DNA of 6,204 bases from contig JAEZQR010000072.1 in assembly GCA_023413015.1 (NCBI GenBank), forward strand, positions 1 through 6,204, in the 5' to 3' direction. The notes beneath the pieces are model-generated. The model was not told the DNA's origin and did no database searches. It saw nothing but the letters and a program-made list of their open reading frames with translations. This stretch comes from Pseudomonadota bacterium (GTDB lineage: Bacteria > Pseudomonadota > Alphaproteobacteria > Sphingomonadales > Sphingomonadaceae). Position numbers and translations under genes: made by a program. Positions 1 to 5,892 of the stretch are shown here, piece by piece. The first letter of the stretch is position 1; each line of letters opens with the position of its first letter.

Positions 1-880
1 TGATCACGCCGTTCCTGTCCTTGAGGTCGAGAAGCGCGGCGGGGACGATGTTGAAGTTGGCGGCCATCGGCGTCATCAGCGTGCCGCAGAAGCCGGCCAG
101 CATCCCGATCGCCGCCACGACCGCCGGATCGCCGCCGAACTGGCGCACGACCAGCGGCAGGCCGACCGCCGCCGTCATCACCGGGAAGGCGGCAAAGGCA
201 TTGCCCATCACCATCGTGAACAGCGCCATGCCGACCGTGTAGGCGGCGACTGCGGCTAGCCGGCTGCCTTCCGGGATAAGACCGCTGACGAGATCGCCGA
301 CCACCGCCCCGACGCCGGCCAGCGCGAACACCGCGCCGAGCGACGCGAGCATCTGTGGCAGCACCGCCGCCCAGCCGACCGAGTCGATGAGGCGGCGCCC
401 TTCCTGCAGCGGCGCGAGCGGCGCCGGGCGCAGCCACAGCATCGCCGCGGCCAGCGCGATCAGCACGCCGAAGCCGAGCGAGATCAAGGTCACCTGCTTG
501 GGATCGAGCAGCGGGGCGCCGCCGACCATCATGTCCTTCAGGAAAAGCGTGCCGATCAGCGCGACGACCGGGATGGCGAGCGCGGGCAGGAACAGGCGGT
601 TGCCGCGCCGGTCGGCTTCGGCGCGGCGCTCGTCGGGCGTGGTGGTGGGCGGATGGCCGCGCCCGAGCGCGCCGAACCCGGCCAGGGCGACGAGGCCCAG
701 CACCAGCGCGCCGTTGCCGAGGTCGCCGAGCCGGTCGCCGGCGAGGAAGCTCAAGCTGATCAGGCCCCAGAAGGCGGCGTTGCCGAAGCGCTTGGGATTG
801 GTGCGGTCGCCGGCGCTGAGGCCGGCGAAGGCCGCGAACACCAGACCGGCGAGCGTGTAGACGAAATCGAGCGTGATCAT
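1..880 (-). CDS. DUF979 family membrane protein, candidate 5-oxoproline permease subunit (3' end cut by window)
   Basis: Reading the minus strand from the ATG at 880-878 gives 293 residues open to the left edge, so the stop is outside the window. The family is usually a little over 300 residues, so probably only the last 20 or so are missing. The protein is strongly hydrophobic with about eight or nine likely membrane segments (roughly 5-22, 36-50, 57-73, 96-114, 129-148, 172-198, 209-224, 228-247, 252-270). I recognise DUF979 (COG3817) from the N-terminal GDRTNPKRFGNAAFW segment (24-38) and the C-terminal GNAFAAFPVMTAAVGLP (226-242) and GFCGTLMTPMAANFNIVPA (263-281) segments. The start overlaps the stop of the DUF969 gene as ATGA, and a strong Shine-Dalgarno GAGGAGGG lies at 888-895 inside that gene, so the two are almost certainly translated together in a fixed ratio. 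Members of this pair have been proposed as a two-part 5-oxoproline transporter; the substrate here is inference, and other small amino-acid derivatives or peptides are possible. Confidence 0.88.
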   Translation of the reverse strand, partial: MITLDFVYTLAGLVFAAFAGLSAGDRTNPKRFGNAAFWGLISLSFLAGDRLGDLGNGALVLGLVALAGFGALGRGHPPTTTPDERRAEADRRGNRLFLPALAIPVVALIGTLFLKDMMVGGAPLLDPKQVTLISLGFGVLIALAAAMLWLRPAPLAPLQEGRRLIDSVGWAAVLPQMLASLGAVFALAGVGAVVGDLVSGLIPEGSRLAAVAAYTVGMALFTMVMGNAFAAFPVMTAAVGLPLVVRQFGGDPAVVAAIGMLAGFCGTLMTPMAANFNIVPAALLDLKDRNGVI

Positions 881-1545
881 CGCGCCGCCCTCCTCGCCAG
901 CCGGCGATCGAGTCGCCACAGCCGGAAGCCGTGGACGAGGAAGGCGACGATCGCGGTCGGGATCGCCCAGACCGACAGCGACAGCGGCGCGACGATCAAG
1001 CCATTCTGCTCAAGGAAGCCCTTGATGAGCAGGATCGAGGACATGGCGATGAAGATGTCCTCGCCGAAGAACACGCCGACGTTATCGGTGGCGGCGGCGA
1101 AGGCCTTCACCTCCTCGCGCGTCGGTTCGTCGACTTCGCCGAGCGTGTTCTCGGCTGCTGCCTCGGTCATCGGGGCGACGAGCGGACGCACGGTCTGCGC
1201 GTGGCCGGCGATCGAATGGAGGCCGATCGCAGCGGTGATCTGACGGAACAGCAGGTAGACGATGAGCAGCCGGCCGGCGGTGGCGGCGCGCACGCCGCCG
1301 ATCAGCTGGCGCGCCCGCTCCTGCAGCCCATAGCGCTCGAGCAGGCCGATGACGGGCAGCACGATCCAGATCAGGCTGACGTAACGGCTGTCGTTAAACG
1401 CCTTGCCGAACGCCGCGACGACGGCGAGCGGATCGAGCCCTGCCGCGAACCCGGTGACCAATGCGGCAACCGTCACGACGAGCAGCGGATTCAATCGCAG
1501 CAGGAAACCCACCACAACGACGGCAATGCCGGACAGGATCAGCAC
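877..1545 (-). CDS. DUF969 family membrane protein, candidate 5-oxoproline permease subunit
   Basis: A 222-residue polytopic inner-membrane protein. Hydrophobic stretches lie at about 2-14, 18-36, 55-72, 90-106, 160-178 and 186-206, and the C terminus is a short Arg-rich cytoplasmic tail (207-222). I recognise DUF969 (COG3819) from its size, the segment GHAQTVRPLVAPMTEAAA (114-131), the segment ATDNVGVFFGEDIFIAMS (152-169), and its position directly before a DUF979 gene. It starts with GTG at 1545-1543: an in-frame TAA lies four codons upstream, so no earlier start exists, and AAGGGGG at 1550-1556 is a suitable ribosome binding site. The gene follows the M20 peptidase stop by 33 bases and overlaps the DUF979 start by 4, which fits a three-gene operon. 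Known of the family: membrane proteins of the pair are found beside pyroglutamate-metabolism genes in many bacteria. Inferred: with DUF979 it forms a permease importing products released by the neighbouring peptidase. No Pcp or PxpABC gene is visible here to support the substrate. Confidence 0.9.
   Translation of the reverse strand: MLILSGIAVVVVGFLLRLNPLLVVTVAALVTGFAAGLDPLAVVAAFGKAFNDSRYVSLIWIVLPVIGLLERYGLQERARQLIGGVRAATAGRLLIVYLLFRQITAAIGLHSIAGHAQTVRPLVAPMTEAAAENTLGEVDEPTREEVKAFAAATDNVGVFFGEDIFIAMSSILLIKGFLEQNGLIVAPLSLSVWAIPTAIVAFLVHGFRLWRLDRRLARRAAR
888..895 (-). promoter_or_regulatory. Ribosome binding site of the DUF979 gene, inside DUF969
   Basis: GAGGAGGG, 7 bases before the ATG at 880-878, lies within the last codons of the DUF969 gene. 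Combined with the ATGA stop/start overlap (877-880) it indicates strong, coupled translation of the second subunit. Confidence 0.6.
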
Positions 1546-1556
1546 GACGCCCCCTT
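1543..1556 (-). promoter_or_regulatory. Ribosome binding site and GTG start of the DUF969 gene
   Basis: AAGGGGG at 1550-1556 is followed after 4 bases by the GTG start at 1545-1543. The in-frame TAA at about 1555-1557 excludes any longer version. No promoter is visible in the 33-base gap after the peptidase gene, in agreement with co-transcription. Confidence 0.6.
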
Positions 1557-1578
1557 ACCCCTATAACGGCCCGCCGCG

Positions 1579-2988
1579 TCAGCGCGCGTCGGCGTAGGCG
1601 CGGACCAAGGCGTCGAGATAGTCGCGGCCCTTGTAGAGCGAGCTGACCCTTATGTGCTCGTTGAGGCCGTGGGCGCCGCTGCCGTCGGCCTCGCCGAGGA
1701 TGCCGGGGACGCCGTAGGTCGGGATGCCCTTCGCGAACAGGAAGATGCCGTCGGTGGCGCCCGTCGACATGGTGGGCAGCACCGGCACGCCGGGGAACAT
1801 CTTCGCCGCCAGCCGGTCGACCGGAGCCATGACCGCCTTGGTGAGCGGCGGCGAGCCCGGCGTCGGCCGCACCGGCGGAACCATCGTGACCTTTACCGCC
1901 GGATCGGCGATCGCATCGGCGAGCGCCTGCCGCACGGTCTCAACCGAGGTGCCGGGGAAGATGCGGCAGTTGACGTTGGCGGTCGCGCGCTGCGGCAGCG
2001 CGTTGTTGGCATGGCCGCCGTTCAGGAGCGTGGCGACGCAGGTGGTGCGCAGCATCGAATGCCATGTCGGGTCCTTCGACACGATCGCATTGGCCGCGGC
2101 GTCCTTCGGGTTGGCGAGCAGCGCAGTCATCGCCGCACCGCGCTCGCCGCCGACCGTCTTCGACAGCCGGCTGAAATATTCGCGCGTCACCGGATTGAAC
2201 TCGACCGGGAACTCGAGCGCATCGACCTTGCCGAGCGCGGCGGCGAGCTGCGAGATGGCGTTGGGCTTGACCGGCCGCGACGAGTGGCCGCCGGGGTTGG
2301 TGACCTTGAGCGTGTAGTTCTGCGCCGCCTTCTCGCCGATCTGCATGGACAGGAACTCGGGCTTGCCGTCGGGCGTGAGCCGCCCGCCGCCGCCCTCGTT
2401 CAAGGCGAATTCGGCGTCGATCAGGTCGCGCTTCTGATTGGCGAGATATTCGGCGCCGTTGAAGGCGTCGGTGGTCTCCTCGCCGCAGGTGAGCGCGAGC
2501 TTGATCGGCCGCTTCGGCCGGTAGCCCTCGCGCTTCATGCGGGCGAGGCTGTCGACCCAGACCGCGGCCATCGCCTTGTCGTCGGCCGCGCCGCGGGCGT
2601 AGAAGAAGCCGTTTTCCTCGATCAGCGTGAAGGGATCGCGCGTCCAGTCCTCGCGCTTCGCCTCGACGACGTCGATGTGCGCGAGCAGCAGGACGGCCTT
2701 GGCCTTGGGATCGCTGCCGGGCAGCACGGCGACCAGACCGCCCTCCTTCGGATGCTCCGGGACGGCGAACAGCGTCAGATCCTTGTCCGGGAAGCCGGCG
2801 GCCTTGAGCCGCGCCGCCATGCGCTCGGCCGCGAGCGTGCACGAGCCTGCCGACAGCGTCGTGTTGGTTTCGACGAGCTCCTTGTAGATCTCACGGAACG
2901 CGAGCTGGTCGGGGCGTGCGGCGGTTTGAGCCTGCGCGGCGGCGGACGAAAGCAAGGCAGCAGCAACGAGGCCACGAACGATCGACAT
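1579..2988 (-). CDS. Secreted M20/M25/M40 family metallopeptidase
   Basis: A 469-residue zinc exopeptidase of the M20 family, predicted to act in the periplasm. The N terminus is a signal peptide: an Arg at 5, a hydrophobic core 6-17 and a cleavage site AQA|QT after residue 20. The two-metal site is complete: H104 in LLLAHIDVV with D106, D136 in ARGAADDKA, the catalytic E170 and ligand E171 in CGEETTD, E198 in LNEGGGG, and H440 in GAHGLNEH. The inserted lid/dimer domain carries the usual NPGGHSSRP (231-239) with H235, and GGHANNALPQRA (324-335). Cysteines C50, C317 and C341 could form disulfides after export. Length is normal for the family. The ATG at 2988-2986 is supported by GGGGAGGG 9 bases upstream and by the signal peptide starting at residue 1. 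M20 enzymes cleave dipeptides, acyl-amino acids or C-terminal residues; the exact substrate cannot be read from sequence. The directly following DUF969/DUF979 permease pair suggests that the product is imported. A carboxypeptidase is the simplest guess. Confidence 0.93.
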   Translation of the reverse strand: MSIVRGLVAAALLSSAAAQAQTAARPDQLAFREIYKELVETNTTLSAGSCTLAAERMAARLKAAGFPDKDLTLFAVPEHPKEGGLVAVLPGSDPKAKAVLLLAHIDVVEAKREDWTRDPFTLIEENGFFYARGAADDKAMAAVWVDSLARMKREGYRPKRPIKLALTCGEETTDAFNGAEYLANQKRDLIDAEFALNEGGGGRLTPDGKPEFLSMQIGEKAAQNYTLKVTNPGGHSSRPVKPNAISQLAAALGKVDALEFPVEFNPVTREYFSRLSKTVGGERGAAMTALLANPKDAAANAIVSKDPTWHSMLRTTCVATLLNGGHANNALPQRATANVNCRIFPGTSVETVRQALADAIADPAVKVTMVPPVRPTPGSPPLTKAVMAPVDRLAAKMFPGVPVLPTMSTGATDGIFLFAKGIPTYGVPGILGEADGSGAHGLNEHIRVSSLYKGRDYLDALVRAYADAR

Positions 2989-2996
2989 GACGGATG

Positions 2997-3030
2997 ACCC
3001 TCCCCTTTGTTGCGCGGACTTTAGGAGGGT
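2997..3030 (-). promoter_or_regulatory. Leader of the M20 gene: Shine-Dalgarno within an inverted repeat
   Basis: On the minus strand, GGGGAGGG (3005-2998) is the ribosome binding site, 9 bases before the ATG. The seven bases ACCCTCC at 3030-3024 are the exact complement of GGAGGGT at 3003-2997, with 20 bases between. A transcript that contains both arms could hide the binding site in a 7-bp stem. A transcript starting at the candidate promoter -10 box (3018-3023) would lack the 5' arm. The ribosome binding site itself is well supported; a regulatory role of the stem is speculative. Confidence 0.4.
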
Positions 3031-3047
3031 TGGAGCCCAAAGTGCAA
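3018..3047 (-). promoter_or_regulatory. Possible sigma-70 type promoter before the M20 gene
   Basis: On the minus strand TTGCAC (3047-3042) and TAAAGT (3023-3018) are separated by 18 bases, each matching four of six consensus positions. The expected start of transcription near 3011 would give a leader of about 22 bases including the ribosome binding site. It lies within the 69-base gap after the ABM gene. Boxes of this quality also occur by chance, so this is a candidate only; readthrough from the ABM gene is the alternative. Confidence 0.33.
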
Positions 3048-3057
3048 CGGCGTCCGG

Positions 3058-3348
3058 TCAGCCGATCGCGTCGAGATATTCGATTTCGGGACGACCGGCG
3101 AGGACGGCGCCGAGCGCTGGACCTGCGGCCTTGAAATGCTCGCTGGCGCCGTGCGTCTTGAGCGCGTCCTCATCGCGGTAGAGTTCGAGGACCTTGTAGG
3201 TGTTCGGATCGGTGCGGCTACGGCAGAGCTGGTAGGCGAGGTTGCCCGGCTCGTTGGCGCGCACCTGCGCCGCCAGCTCGCCGAACGCCCGCTCAAGCTC
3301 GGCACCCTTGCCGTCCTGCACTCGCAACGTCGCGATCACACCAATCAT
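3058..3348 (-). CDS. Antibiotic biosynthesis monooxygenase (ABM) domain protein, YgiN-like
   Basis: A 96-residue cytosolic protein that is a single ABM domain, a dimeric alpha/beta barrel of the ferredoxin-like type. It starts MIGVIATLRV and shows the usual landmarks: EPGNLAYQLCRSRTDPNTY (33-51), the strand and helix LELYRDEDAL (54-63), then H66 and ASEHFK (68-73), ending in a short PEIEYLD strand (87-93). Relatives include putative quinol monooxygenases (YgiN), cofactor-free anthrone oxygenases and heme-degrading enzymes, but many members have no known reaction, so the substrate is open. The ATG at 3348-3346 has GGAGGG at 3362-3357, 8 bases upstream. It sits 102 bases after the c-di-GMP gene and 69 before the peptidase, all in the same direction; it may be a separate unit or the first gene of the peptidase/permease operon. 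Its ribosome binding site lies in a predicted stem (3356-3403). Confidence 0.87.
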   Translation of the reverse strand: MIGVIATLRVQDGKGAELERAFGELAAQVRANEPGNLAYQLCRSRTDPNTYKVLELYRDEDALKTHGASEHFKAAGPALGAVLAGRPEIEYLDAIG

Positions 3349-3355
3349 CGGCCTC

Positions 3356-3403
3356 TCCCTCCATCTTCAGCCGAGGCAGCTTACCGGCGCCGGCATGGAG
3401 GGA
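3356..3403 (-). promoter_or_regulatory. Inverted repeat that could sequester the ABM ribosome binding site
   Basis: On the minus strand TCCCTCCAT (3403-3395) is the exact complement of ATGGAGGGA (3364-3356), which contains the Shine-Dalgarno of the ABM gene. Directly inside the stem, GCCG (3394-3391) can pair with CGGC (3373-3370), leaving a 5-base bulge (3369-3365) on one side and a 17-base loop. That gives 13 bp in all. The loop region also holds a perfect 10-base palindrome CCGGCGCCGG (3384-3393) which could support an alternative fold or a protein site. There is no U run after the structure, so it is not an intrinsic terminator. It can form only if transcription starts upstream of 3403. 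Function is inferred. Confidence 0.4.
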
Positions 3404-3450
3404 TACTGCACGACATGAGAGGGAAGGGCGCGGGCTGCGATCCTGCGTCG

Positions 3451-5778
3451 TCAGGCAGCGATCACGGCGTGGGTGCCGACGGCATTCCTGTCGGGTCGCC
3501 CGAGCAGATAACCCTGCGCTTCGTCGCAACCGAGCTCGCGCAGGAAGGAAAGCTGATGCGGCGTCTCCACGCCCTCCGCAAGGACCGGAATGCCGAGGCT
3601 GTCACCGAGCGTCAGCACGGCGCGGATGATGGCGCGGGCCTCGGCGCTCCCCTCCAGCTCGCTGATGAAGGATCGGTCAAGCTTGATCTTGTCGAAGGGA
3701 AAGGCCCGTAGCGTCGACAGCGACGAGTAGCCGGTTCCGAAATCGTCCATCGCGATCAAGACGCCGAGCGCCTTCAACTGCCTGAGGACATGCGTCGTAC
3801 GATCCACGTCGAGGATCATCGCTGTTTCGGTGATTTCAAGCTCGAGCCGCTTCGCGGGCAGCCCTGAGTTGAGCAACGCCTCCTGGACCAGCCGCGGCAG
3901 ATCGGCGTTCGCGAGCTGCACAGCGGAGAGATTCACGGCCACCTTGTGCGGCGTCTGCCATTCGGCAGCCTCGGCGCAAGCCGTACGCAGCACCCACTCC
4001 CCTATCGGCAGGATGAGGCCGGTCTCCTCTGCCAGCGGGATGAACTCGGCAGGCGGCACATAGTCGCGTTCCGGATGGTGCCAGCGCAGCAGCGCTTCAT
4101 AGCCCGTCACCTCACCGGTTGTGACGCAGGCCTGCACCTGGAAATGCAGCTCGAACTCGTCGCGTTGCAGGGCCTCGCGCAGTTCCTTCATCATCCTGCG
4201 ACGGGCGCGGACCATGTCGTCCATGCTGCTTTCGTAGAAGCAGGCGACCTGCGAGACCGAGGCCTTGGCGCGATACATGGCCAGATCGGCATTGTTCATC
4301 AGCGTGGTCGGCGTGTCGGCATCCTGCGGCATCAGCGCAATGCCGATGCTGCCCCCGCACACCACCTCGGCGTGGCCGATGGAGATGGACGAGAATAGCG
4401 GCTTCTCCAACCGTTCGGCGAGGGCCAGAGCTTCCTCCCGTCGCCGCACGGGTGCCAGGACCACGAATTCGTCGCCGCCGAGCCGCGCGAGGAACTCGTC
4501 CGGACGAAGGACCGCACGCATCCGGTCGGCGAGCACCTTCAGAACTTCGTCACCAGCCGCATGACCGTGCAGGTCGTTCACCTCCTTGAAGCGATCGAGA
4601 TCGATCGCCAGCAAGGCCAGGCTCTCGCCGTCGTCGAGGGCAGCGGCGGCCTGCTCCTGCCACTCAAGGAAGGTGGCGCGGTTCGGCAGGCCGGTCAGGC
4701 TGTCGTAGCGCGCGAGATAAGCAATGCGGCGCTCCTGCTCGATCCTGGGGCGCAGGTCGCGGATGGCATAGACCACCACGGCCCGCTCGGACACCCGAAC
4801 CGCTTCGCGACGTGCCGTCACCTCGACCGGTATGTTCGCGCCATCGGTGCGGTGCAAGCTGTTGCGCAGCAGCGCGTTCTCGGCACCCTCGTGGTCGACA
4901 TATTTCCGCAAGGGCGTCGAAAGGAGCGCCTCGCGCGGTAGCCCAAGCATTTCGGCGAACGCGGCGTTGGCCTCGACGATAAGGCCATCCTGCTCGACAA
5001 CGACGCCGTCGACGGCGCTCTCGGCAAGATGGCGCAGCCGTGCTGCCGCATGGCCGCGCGCTTCGCTATCCAGAAGATAGCCGGTCGCACCGGTGCCGAG
5101 CACGAGGAGCCCCACACCCGCCACGGCAATCGCCAGCACGCCCATCGCATCACTACTGGAAAGCATCCCGTTCGTCGCTGCGGACGGGATGATGGTCAAG
5201 GCGGCCATGCCGGTGAAATGAAGGGCAATGATGGCGCAGACCAGCAGGCCCGCAGCCATCACCTTGTGCAGTTGATGCTTGATGCCGGCTGCATAGCGAA
5301 ATGCCAAAGCGCTGAAACCAACGGCGAGCAGGAGCGAGACGACAACGTAGGACTCATCCCAAATCAGGATGCCATCGGCCGCGAAAGCCGCCATGCCCGT
5401 GTAATGCATGGCGGCGATACCCGCCCCGAAGCAGGCACCACCGACCTGCGGGGCGAAGCGCGAACCAACGCTGCCGATCGCAAGCCCGAATCCACCCGTC
5501 ACGATCGCGACCACAAGCGACAGCGCCGTCAGGCCAAGCTCGTAGGAAACCGGCGTCGCCGGACGGTAGGCCAGCATGGCCACGAAGTGCGTGCACCATA
5601 CGGTCGAACCGCCGGCAACGGCGCCAAGGAATACCCAGGCCGCACGCGAACGCCCGCCGCTGATTCGCGACTTGCGGTAGAGCCTGACGGTAACCCAGGC
5701 CCCGACGCAGCAGAAGGCCGCCGCGATGGCAACCAGCACAAGGTCATGGCTGCCGAGCACGCAAGTGATGATGCGCAA
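3451..5778 (-). CDS. MHYT-PAS-GGDEF-EAL c-di-GMP synthase/phosphodiesterase
   Basis: A 775-residue inner-membrane signalling protein with the domain order of Bacillus YkoW. Seven membrane spans (about 12-32, 45-69, 79-104, 112-134, 143-164, 172-196, 211-235) carry the three MHYT motifs: THFVAM (63-68), MHYTGM (124-129) and LHFTGM (186-191), proposed in this family to bind a metal and sense a gas. A PAS domain follows (about 246-341), then a short linker helix and GGDEF (about 355-515). DSLTGLPNR (359-367), D393 and GGDEF (434-438) are intact, so cyclase activity is possible. The inhibitory site reads RPDE (425-428) instead of RxxD. The EAL domain (about 530-765) keeps all expected catalytic residues: E561 in YEALLRW, N616, E648, D678/D679 in MDDFGTGYSS, K699, E735/E738 in AEGVE and Q755, so it is probably an active phosphodiesterase. 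The TTG start at 5778-5776 has AAGGG 8 bases upstream, and the beginning MRIITCVLGSHDL matches the usual start of MHYT proteins. No ATG is in frame upstream. Which activity dominates is not visible. Confidence 0.94.
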   Translation of the reverse strand: MRIITCVLGSHDLVLVAIAAAFCCVGAWVTVRLYRKSRISGGRSRAAWVFLGAVAGGSTVWCTHFVAMLAYRPATPVSYELGLTALSLVVAIVTGGFGLAIGSVGSRFAPQVGGACFGAGIAAMHYTGMAAFAADGILIWDESYVVVSLLLAVGFSALAFRYAAGIKHQLHKVMAAGLLVCAIIALHFTGMAALTIIPSAATNGMLSSSDAMGVLAIAVAGVGLLVLGTGATGYLLDSEARGHAAARLRHLAESAVDGVVVEQDGLIVEANAAFAEMLGLPREALLSTPLRKYVDHEGAENALLRNSLHRTDGANIPVEVTARREAVRVSERAVVVYAIRDLRPRIEQERRIAYLARYDSLTGLPNRATFLEWQEQAAAALDDGESLALLAIDLDRFKEVNDLHGHAAGDEVLKVLADRMRAVLRPDEFLARLGGDEFVVLAPVRRREEALALAERLEKPLFSSISIGHAEVVCGGSIGIALMPQDADTPTTLMNNADLAMYRAKASVSQVACFYESSMDDMVRARRRMMKELREALQRDEFELHFQVQACVTTGEVTGYEALLRWHHPERDYVPPAEFIPLAEETGLILPIGEWVLRTACAEAAEWQTPHKVAVNLSAVQLANADLPRLVQEALLNSGLPAKRLELEITETAMILDVDRTTHVLRQLKALGVLIAMDDFGTGYSSLSTLRAFPFDKIKLDRSFISELEGSAEARAIIRAVLTLGDSLGIPVLAEGVETPHQLSFLRELGCDEAQGYLLGRPDRNAVGTHAVIAA

Positions 5779-5791
5779 GCGACTTACCCTT
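5776..5791 (-). promoter_or_regulatory. TTG start and ribosome binding site of the MHYT-GGDEF-EAL gene
   Basis: AAGGG (5791-5787) precedes TTG (5778-5776) by 8 bases. Upstream in the same frame there is no ATG, GTG or TTG before the TGA near 5840. A later GTG at codon 7 would remove part of the conserved start before the first membrane span and has no better binding site. A TTG start usually lowers expression. Confidence 0.6.
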
Positions 5792-5869
5792 CGATTGGCG
5801 GGTTGGCATCCCCGATCAGCAGCTAAGATTCGGTAAATTCAGGACCAGTCTGCCGCGACAGTCAGCGGA

Positions 5870-5887
5870 GCCCGCCGTTTGGCGGAC
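5870..5887 (-). terminator. Short hairpin just after the cheW stop, possible weak terminator
   Basis: On the minus strand GTCCGCC (5887-5881) pairs with GGCGGGC (5876-5870), 7 bp with one G-T pair, around a 4-base loop. It starts 5 bases after the cheW stop. No T run follows, so it is not a standard intrinsic terminator; it could mark the mRNA 3' end or separate expression of the two genes. The rest of the 114-base gap shows no convincing promoter. Confidence 0.3.
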
Positions 5888-5892
5888 CCTGC

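Noticed and set aside
931..1566. 211-codon plus-strand frame opposite DUF969
   Set aside because: Rich in Asp, Arg and His from the reverse reading of Val/Ala/Leu codons; no domain, and the opposite frame is a clear family member.
1546..1580. GACGC/GCGTC inverted repeat around the DUF969 ribosome binding site
   Set aside because: Only 5 bp, with the Shine-Dalgarno in the loop rather than the stem; not comparable to the two leaders described.
1654..2997. 447-codon open frame on the plus strand opposite the M20 gene
   Set aside because: Its product is Arg/Gly/Ala-rich with no recognisable domain, and the opposite strand encodes a complete M20 enzyme with signal peptide and metal ligands. Long antisense frames are common at this GC content.
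3384..3393. Palindrome CCGGCGCCGG as a rho-independent terminator for the MHYT gene
   Set aside because: It has no loop and no T run on the minus strand; described instead as part of the ABM leader.
5029..5826. 265-codon plus-strand frame opposite the MHYT region
   Set aside because: Hydrophilic, low-complexity product without a family match, antisense to well-conserved membrane segments; a codon-bias shadow.
5850..5861. Imperfect palindrome CTGCCGCGACAG before the MHYT gene as an operator
   Set aside because: Only 10 of 12 positions are symmetric, it has no second copy, and such GC-rich half-sites are frequent here.
5821..5865. Promoter of the MHYT gene (CTGACT, 18 bases, TGAATT on the minus strand)
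   Set aside because: The -10 box matches only three of six consensus positions; too weak to list.
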